DNA of 64,000 nucleotides from Galeopsis tetrahit (lineage: Eukaryota; Streptophyta; Magnoliopsida; Lamiales; Lamiaceae), in contig OY776131.1 in the NCBI GenBank assembly GCA_963675135.1, positions 25,597,881-25,661,880 on the forward strand. Reading direction: 5' to 3'. Made by a program: the position numbers and the translations under genes. Position 1 is the first letter of the stretch. Every line of letters starts with the position of its first letter. Shown here piece by piece: positions 57,130-64,000 of this stretch. The notes under the pieces are model-generated. The model was given only the letters and a program-made list of their open reading frames with translations. It did not search any database and had not been told where the DNA came from.

Positions 57130-58861
57130 TTACACTGTGAACTTTTCAGCAGCCTCCTTCACCATTGCAGCTTTTAGCTCCTCAGCTTTCTTCCTCTGAG
57201 CTGCTGTCCTTTGCCTCAATGCATCCTTTATTTTTCTTCTTAAGGCCTGCACATTGTGCTTGTAGAGATCCTTTAAACCTTGCTGCTCCTTTTTCACAGT
57301 CTTTGTGAATTTTGCCATTGCATCCTTGACCTTGGTAACTTCTGTTGAAACTGTTTGCAGACCAGTTTCAACACCACTAATTCTGGCATCCAAGGTTGGC
57401 AAAACCACTTCTTCTGATCCTGTAAGCCTCATCTCCACAGAGGCTAGAGTTTTTCCTTGGCCATCAAGGGTGTCAACAGTTGCAGCATGTGCTTTTCCAA
57501 CTTCTCTGACCAATGTGTCCAACTTCTCTGATTGCTCCTCAATGGAGGTGGCAGTCTGTGTAGCAATCTGCAATCCAGCTTCAGTGGCATTGGCTTGCTC
57601 AAAGTAGATTTTGTTCAGAGTGGACACATTTGCTGAGATTGCTTCAAGATCAATGTCAGCATCAACTGGAATATCTGTGAGGGAAGCATCTGCAAAAATT
57701 TGTTCTATAGTGACAACAACTGAATCTGCAAAACTTAAAGGGTTAGTTAAATCTCCCTCAACACCCTCTTTCTTTTCTTCTCCCATAAGGTCTGATACAT
57801 CATCACCCTCTCTCTCATTTTCAACTAGATTCTTTTCTTCATTCATAGATAATGGACTCACATTCACTGGAGAATCAGGCCTCCTTTCACCAAGGGATTC
57901 ATTAAGTTCAGACTTGACTTGAAGAATAGCCTGACTCTCATATTGGGCTGCACCCAATATTTCAACTTCATCTCCCTCTATTTGTGGTGCACTCTTACTA
58001 CCAGTAATTACACAATCACCACCCTCTCCCTCTGATTTTTCCATACTATCATCCTTTTCAACTCCTTCTTGTCCTAGACCTGACACCTCCATATCCTCAA
58101 TAGGATCCATAGAGGGCAGTTGTTGGGAGATCACAGTGCTTGGGCATCCCAAGTCCACTGAGTCATCCTGAATGACTAAAGGCTGGTCAATGTCCAACTG
58201 TCCTGACATTGATGAGGCTTTAGTCAAACCAGCTTCTCCTATGGAAGTCTCAACATTGTCAAGCTTTGCCTCAGGCTCAGAAGAACCATCCTTGGCCAAT
58301 GCATCTTGGACTGAGTCACCACTCTTGGTCAACTCCTCTGATTGATCAGAGTCCTTAACTGAATGATAGGTTAAGTAATGTACCTGAGCAGAATTCAGGC
58401 CAGGGGGATTGGGGTTTGTGTTGTCATCATCATTATCATCAGAGGTGCTGTCAGGATGCTTTACTCCTTTTGCAATCCTCTCTCTCTCAGCAAGCACCTT
58501 CTCATGAACAATTGTACAAAACAAGGCCTCAGTGGTCAACACACTTGACTTCTTCACATTTGCAAAGTGCAAAAACCTGTTTTCTTCAACCTGCCACCAG
58601 CTTGCTCCCTTATCCTTGATAGCCTAAGCTATCTCCACCATTGTCCTATCTTTGATCTCAACAAGTGCCCTGAGATCATAGAACTGTTGTTGCAGCCTAG
58701 GATAATCCTTCAATCCTGGGTACAGCTGGTCCGCATTGGCTTTGGCAATCTGCCTTAGCATTCCCTCATAAGTATACTCTTCATCACTATCATCTCCATC
58801 AGAAGAGTTGGCTTGAGATTCAGAAGGGTTGGATTGGGATTCAGGTAAGTTGGGCTGGGGC
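57130..58861 (-). pseudogene. Second element ORF3, middle part
   Basis: Open from 58572 to a TAA at 57132-57130. The same frame is open from the MITE edge (58861) down to a TAG at 58626-58624, where the first element has Gln. It holds the WWQVEENRFLHFANV motif shared with the first element, an acidic Ser-rich stretch and a long predicted coiled coil (VEMRLTGSEEVVLPTLDARI, SGVETGLQTVSTEVTK) that is nearly the same in both elements. The two nonsense codons are the only breaks besides the MITE. Confidence 0.8.
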
Positions 58862-59421
58862 TAGACATGGGCAACGGTTACAAACTGCCGGTTTCGGTTA
58901 GAAACCGGCGGTTACGGTTTGGGGTTTCGGCGAACCGTAACCGAACCGCGAACCGCCGGTTACGGTTACGGTTTTCAAACCGGCGGTTCGGTTTGAAAAC
59001 CGCCGGTTTGGCGGTTTGGCGGTTTAGGGTTTTTTTTTTTTTTTTTAAATATTATCTCCGTTTTCGCACGTTTTCACTCCGTTTTCGTTCGTTTTTTATT
59101 CGTTTTAACTCATTTTTTAGAAAATACATTACTAGAATTGAATAAAAATTATATAACTTAAATTTATACATTAAAAATAGAAGAATTGTGTATTAAAAAA
59201 AATAATTTTTTTTTTTTTAAAATAAAAAACCGCCGGTTAACCGCCAAAACCGGCCAAACCGGCGGTTTGCGGTTTGTCAAAATGCCGAACCGTAACCGAA
59301 CCGCCATTTTTCGGTTACGGTTCGGTTTGTAAACCGTAACCGGCGGTTTGTCAAACCGGCGGTTAAAAACCGCCGGTTTGGCCGGTTGGCCGGTTTGGCG
59401 GTTCGGTTTTGCGCGTGTCTA
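58862..59421. mobile_element. hAT-type MITE inside copia ORF3, 560 bp, TSD GCTGGGGC
   Basis: A perfect 8-bp duplication (58854-58861, 59422-59429) flanks the inverted ends TAGACATGGGCAACGG and the complement of TAGACACGCGCAAAACC. The outer parts are full of AACCGCCGGTT words. The ORF3 frame on the two sides agrees once the MITE and one TSD copy are discounted (568 bases). Confidence 0.92.
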
Positions 59422-59429
59422 GCTGGGGC

Positions 59430-61096
59430 TCAGATAGGTTGGGTTCAGATGGGTTGGGTTCAGAGGAACTTAAAACAATTTGGGACTCAGGTGCTTTTGA
59501 GAGCAATGTTCCTGAGGAGGTTATTGGAATGGCTGGAATGGGTGGGTGAAGAACTTGATCACCTTCTTGAAGAACAGTTTCAAGAAGTTTGGTATAGGAA
59601 AGAAGTCTGGGATCAAGGGGGGAGAATGGCCTATCTTCAATATCAACCAAATCAGCCAGCACATCATTACCTATCCTGTCAGGAGAACCTTCAGGAGAGT
59701 AAGTCTTTTTGGCCACTATGGAGGCATCTTCAGGAGTCTTGCACTCCTCTTCTTCATGCCATGATTCATCATGTGTTGGTGATATTCTTTGAGATTGAAT
59801 ATCAAGAGAGTTGGCTTCAGGGCTGTTGAGCTTGGACTTTGATTTGGAGTTAGACATACTTGCTTGTCTAATCTCCTTGAAGAATTCCTTTATCTGCTTC
59901 TCTTCCTCCATCAACTTCTGCTTCTCAGAAGTCTTAATTATCCTTTTCCTTCTTTCTGACCTTGTTGGAATATCAAGGTCCCTGAACTCAGTCACAGACT
60001 CAGGTTGCAGGGGGACAATTTCCCTGACTTCTTCACCTTCTTCAGGAGGATTGACTCCTTCTTCTTCCACTCTGTCAATTTCCTCAGAAGTGGCACCTCC
60101 ACTTCTAGACTGGCTCTCTGGAGAAGATTCACTGAGAATCTTCTTCATCCTTTTCATCTTGGGCTGACTTTTTGCTGGTTGAGCTTTCCTCTTTCTTGGA
60201 GAGGATCTGATAGCTGGTGCAACAGTTAATGCTTGCTTGGATGTTGCTCCCAACTTCCTCTTCTCAGTCTTGGATGACATCTTTCTGAACATCACCTTCT
60301 GGGCTGGAAATGGCTTTGGCTTAGCTTGAAGGTGTGTGTAATGGGCAAATCTTTCCAAGAGCAAGCTAGCTCTTGTGCAGAACAAAAGTTCCCCATCCAC
60401 CACCACCTTGTGATGCTTCATCTCCTTGAACTTAAATTTTTCATTCATCATTTTTCCAAGAATGAACCTTTTCCAATCAAATTTGACTCCCTTTTCAGCA
60501 GAGTCAATCATAGCAACCATCACTCTCAGTTTTGGCAAACTGATTTGTTCAAGACTCCCAGAATGGCTTAACAAGCTCTTCACAACACAATCAAACAAGT
60601 GCTCATAAACTGGTTTCAGTGTTTTCTTATTTTGTGCACCTACCAGCTTCTTAGGTACCTTCATCCATGGGTCAGAGAACTCTGGCTCCTCTCCTTCTCT
60701 GTAGAGTTCTGGATTCAGGCCTTCAGAGGGTAGCCCAAAGCTAGCATCAAGGTCCTCAGAAGTGAAGATGATGGTGTGTTGACTCTCTTCTTCTTCATCT
60801 TCTTCTGCATAAGTCAACTTGGTGCACACATCACCTTTCTTGCCCTTCCATCTGAGATGGGCAAAGAATTCTGCCATAAATGGAATTAGGCAAGAATCAG
60901 GCTTGGTGCCTAAGAATTTTTCAAGCCCTGCCTCCCTAAGCCATTGGAGGACTGGATGAACATCTTTATCAGGACTGTCAAAGGCCACCAACTTCTCAAA
61001 CCATAGAGAATTTGGATTACTGAGATATGAGAAATCAATATCCAAGGATGGATCATTGAAGTCTTCGAGTTCCTCTCTTTTGATTTTGGGACCCAT
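59430..61096 (-). pseudogene. Second element ORF3, N-terminal part
   Basis: The frame starts at the ATG at 61096 (MGPKIKREELEDF) and runs into the MITE, ending at a stop inside it (59363). The first ~250 residues look like a folded domain: WFEKLVAFDSPDKDVHPVLQ, then a FMAEFFAHLRWKGKKGD segment, then SEDLDASFGLPSEGLN. This resembles the uncharacterised N-terminal segment seen in ORFs of many plant retrotransposons. It is followed by a basic stretch (SPRKRKAQPAKSQPKMKRMK, a possible nuclear-localisation signal) and acidic linkers. No signal peptide or membrane segment is visible. This N-terminal domain is absent from the first element. Confidence 0.78.
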
Positions 61097-61770
61097 AGAT
61101 AAGTTTGTGAGAGAGACGGGTTAAGAGAAATTGCAGGTTTTGAGAGGTTTTTCAAAAAAGCTTAAGGGTTGGAAAATATGAGTGCGTGAGGAAAGGAGGA
61201 AAAAACTAAGAGTTTTTATATGTGGGGGATTTATTAACCGTTGGTTAATGGCTTTTGAGGGTGGATAAAATTTAAAACCAGATGGATATTGTGGGGTAGT
61301 GGGCTTTGGGGCGGTTTGATGAAGGTTTAATGTAAATCAATGGCTTTGATGATGGCACATTAATTAATGTAATCTTAAAGGAGATTTTTGCATTAAATGC
61401 TGATTTGCCATTTTGGGGGCAAAAACCTTAATATCACACGCCATCCTAAAATAGCCTACTCTTAGCCCAAGAATTCTTTTAAATGTCCAATCAATGCTAA
61501 AAATAGCAATTATCACCCTATTAACTCGGACAAACCTCCTGAGATGTATTTTGACTTCTGTTTTGGTCAAAATACCTGACCAACATGCCTGAGTGGGTCC
61601 CAATGTTGCTGAGTGGGTCCCACTAGGACAGATATTCTGACCAACATTGCTGAATACTATAAGGACAACTCCACTGAGTTTCCCTTTTTGACAGACAGCT
61701 TCAGTGAGGTTGGTCAACCTTGCTGAAGTTCAACTTAATGAACTTCCCCCTTCATGTGAGCTTCCTTCCT
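61097..61770 (-). other. Spacer between pol and ORF3, second element
   Basis: A non-coding stretch of 674 bases. It contains GAGTGGGTCCCAxT repeats near 61584-61625. It may hold the leader or splice signals for ORF3 expression, but none could be assigned. Confidence 0.5.
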
Positions 61771-62421
61771 TCATTTTTCCATCTTCCCTGGATCAAGTAA
61801 GCCCAATTCAGCTGAAAGTTCCAAGAACCTTGCTTCAGCTAATGGCTTAGTTAAGATATCAGCTTTTTGCTTATCAGTGTGGATTTTGACAAGCTTGATA
61901 TCTTTCTTCTCCACATGATCCCTTATGAAGTGATGCTTAATATCAACATGTTTGCATCTGGTGTGTAGCACTGGATTCTGTGAAATGGCAATTGCACTAT
62001 TGTTGTCACAGAATATTGGAACTTCATTGGTGATGACTTTGTAATCTCTAAGTTGCTGCCTGAGCCAAAGTACCTGAGCACAGCAACTTCCAGCTGCTAC
62101 ATATTCTGCTTCAGTTGTTGATGTGGAAACTGTATTTTGCTTCTTGGAGAACCATGAGATTAGCTTGCTGCCCAAGAATTGACATGTTCAAGAGGTGGAC
62201 TTTCTGTCAATTCTACATCCTCCATAATCTGCATCTGAATATCCAGTGAGCTCAATGTTGTCATCAGCTGGATACCATAATCCAAGATTCTCAGATCCCT
62301 TGAGATATCTTAGAATTCTTTTGGCAGCATCAAGGTGACTCTTCTTTGGATTTGCTTGAAATCTTGCACAAACTCCAACTGCAAATGTGATATCAGGCCT
62401 ACTTGCAGTGAGATATAGCAA
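61771..62421 (-). pseudogene. pol: Second element pol: RNase H and RT end
   Basis: Two in-frame pieces (62421-62188 and 62175-61771) are separated by a stop near 62186, where a Cys-containing GTCQFLG motif is expected. They carry SRPDITFAVGVCARFQANP, SDADYGGCRIDRKSTS, TTEAEYVAAGSCCAQ, CDNNSAIAISQNP and the LTKPLAEARFLEL tail, the copia RNase H and its terminus. Residue differences from the first element are few, so the family is coherent. Confidence 0.88.
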
Positions 62422-62439
62422 GGATCCAATGATGCCTCT

Positions 62440-63409
62440 TTAATTAGTGGAGTTTGTTGATTCTCCACTTTCATCAGGATCCATCTTCCAGATTGTATTC
62501 ATAGGAATTCTGACTGGCTTGCTTGTAGCACATCCAAATTTCTTGATCATGTCCCTTGTATACTTGGCCTGATTGATGAATATTCCTTTCTTTGATTGAG
62601 TGACTTGAAGTCCTAGAAATAAATTCATCAATCCCATCATGGACATCTCAAATTTGCTCTGCATGAGTTTGGAGAATTTCTCACACAGCTTCTCATTTGG
62701 AGATCCAAATATAATGTCATCCACATAGATTTGGACTAACAAAATATCATCTCCTTCACAGATTCTGAACAAGGTTCTGTCAACAATGCCTTTGACAAAA
62801 CCATGATCTAGAAGGAACCGTGATAAGGTGTCATACCAAGCTCTTGGTCCTTGTTTTAAGCCATAGAGGGCTTTCTTTAATCTGTACACCTTGTCTCCTT
62901 CTTCAAAGCCTGGGGACTGTTCAACATATACTTCTTCTTTGAGTACCCCCATTGAGAAATGCACTCTTCACATCCATCTGATACACCTTGAACCTCATGT
63001 GAGCTGCATATGCTACGAAGAGTCTGATTGCCTCAAGTCTGGCCACTGGAGCAAATGTTTCATCATAATCAATCCCCTCAGATTGACAGTATCCCTTGGC
63101 CACCAGTCTTGCTTTGTTCCTCACAATGATGTCATTTTCATTTTTCTTATTTTTGAACACCCATTTGGTTCCAATGACATCTTGATGAGTTGGCCTATCC
63201 ACCAGCTCCCATACTTCATTTCTGGTGAACTGGTTCAGCTCTTCTTGCATGGCTATGATCCAGTTGGTGTCTTGAAGTGCTTCCTCAATATCTTTTGGTT
63301 CCTGTTCTGAAAGGAAACAACAAAACAAAGCACTTTCTCCATGAAATCTTCTAGTTTTGATCCCTTCACTTGGGTTACCAAGTATCAGGCTAGTTGGGTG
63401 GTCATGCAA
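62440..63409 (-). pseudogene. pol: Second element pol: reverse transcriptase, frameshifted
   Basis: RT motifs are split between two overlapping frames: 63409-62921 (MQEELNQFTRNEVWEL, KWVFKNKKNEN, VYQMDVKSAFLNGG) and 62964-62440 (GVLKEEVYVEQSPGFE, LVQIYVDDIIFGS). The shift falls at about 62945-62960, in a C run, just after the first catalytic Asp region. A further stop near 62442 separates this from the next piece. The YVDD box is intact. Confidence 0.88.
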
Positions 63410-64000
63410 CCAAGTCCTTCTAGACCTGATCCCTTCAGGAGGATTGTCCTCATCTGAAGTTGGATCACTAGACTCATTAATTCAGGAAAATTAATTGAAG
63501 GATCAAGTTTAGGATCATATTCAGGGGTATTGTCCTCATTGTCAGATAAGTTGACATTTTCATTGGTTCCCCCTTGAATATTGGATCCATTTACTACCTC
63601 AGCATTGCCTGCTTCTTCATTGGTAGTTGTTACCTGATTTTGAACTGGGATGGGGTCAGTCAGTTCAATTTCTACTTCAGGTTGGTTGACTTCTGGTTGA
63701 TTGCCATCAGTAGAGTTGTCCAGTTTTTTATAGTCATCAAGTTCAGGCTGGGCAACATCTACAAACACTGTTTCTTTGCTTTGAAGCCTTAGTCTGGTTG
63801 TTCTTTGTGTTAACTCATCAATATTCAGGTTTCTATCTCTGAATTCACTAATAGATTCATCAAACACAACATGAGGTGTTTCTTCCACAATAAGGGTTTT
63901 GCAATTGTAGACTCTGTAAGCTTTGCTGATTTGTGAATATCCAACAAATATTCCTTCATCAGCTTTGCTGTTAAAAGCTTTCAATTGCTCTTCCCCATTA
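63385..64000 (-). pseudogene. pol: Second element pol: integrase C-terminal/RT linker
   Basis: The frame runs from the right edge with FNSKADEGIFVGYSQISKAY and EETPHVVFDESI, the typical end of copia integrase. An acidic linker follows and joins RT through a frameshift near 63390-63480. The integrase catalytic core lies beyond the window. Confidence 0.85.

Larger units (their letters stand above)
53800..64000 (-). mobile_element. Second copia element of the same SIRE/Maximus-type family (3' part)
   Basis: Minus-strand order is again pol, spacer, ORF3, polypurine tract, LTR. The 5' half (integrase, gag, 5' LTR) is beyond the right edge. It is clearly related to the element at 1-12592 in pol and LTR but differs at many positions, and its ORF3 keeps an N-terminal domain missing from the first element. 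It carries a hAT MITE in ORF3 and several frame breaks in pol. Confidence 0.88.

Noticed and set aside
58867..59145. Arg-rich 92-codon ORF
   Set aside because: It is the translation of the repeated AACCGCCGGTT words of the hAT MITE.

Overview
This window is plant nuclear DNA, probably from a eudicot. It is gene-poor and made almost wholly of transposable elements nested in one another. The signs are Ty1/copia polyproteins of the SIRE/Maximus kind with initiator-tRNA-Met primer sites, Helitron 3' hairpins ending in CTAG, hAT, Stowaway, CACTA and Mutator elements with their expected target-site duplications (TSDs), tRNA-derived SINEs, and broken pieces of plant genes (F-box, NBS-LRR, PPR-DYW, strictosidine-synthase-like, S-adenosylhomocysteine hydrolase). 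I see no intact host gene, no rRNA or tRNA gene, and nothing bacterial. || Layout. 1-12592: a minus-strand copia element in tandem form. One LTR (9549-11190) has a primer-binding site, gag, pol and a long third ORF on its left, and the polypurine tract and ORF3 end of a second copy on its right; a 604-bp stretch is identical in both copies at an offset of 11,988 bp. 12592-14725: a Mutator-like element (MULE) with long inverted ends and a GC-rich core. 15146-18835: a likely Helitron carrying three exons of an unidentified gene with matching splice phases. 18900-25870: small MITEs, a transcribed-looking chimera (E2F-like sites, a piece of an ephrin-receptor-like glycine-rich protein gene, an NBS-LRR piece), a hAT MITE and a CACTA end. 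26217-31560: an LTR relic, a foldback MITE, an F-box pseudogene, a Tork-type LTR remnant and a LINE RNase H end. 31969-33658: a 1.69-kb near-perfect palindrome with a 9-bp TSD (MULE). 34465-45579: a gypsy solo LTR (TSD TTCGT) split by an 8.26-kb CACTA element (TSD ATT), which holds a SINE, a second CACTA-like element with an SAHH fragment, and two hAT MITEs. 45841-46152: a hAT MITE. 46518-50940: a Helitron with duplicated acidic nucleolin/HD2-like exons. 51250-52402: an element joining strictosidine-synthase-like and PPR-DYW fragments. 52616-53396: a hAT MITE. 53800-64000: a second, diverged copia element of the same family whose ORF3 is split by a hAT MITE (58862-59421, TSD GCTGGGGC). || How the parts relate. 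The two copia copies supply the only long coding sequence: gag, protease, integrase, reverse transcriptase and RNase H, plus a charged coiled-coil ORF3 of about 1,600 codons. All copies carry nonsense or frameshift lesions, so none looks autonomous. Everything else is non-autonomous and would need transposases from elsewhere. Nesting gives an order of events: gypsy insertion and LTR-LTR recombination to a solo LTR, then the outer CACTA, then the inner CACTA, SINE and hAT MITEs. At least five independent host-gene captures are visible in 64 kb.
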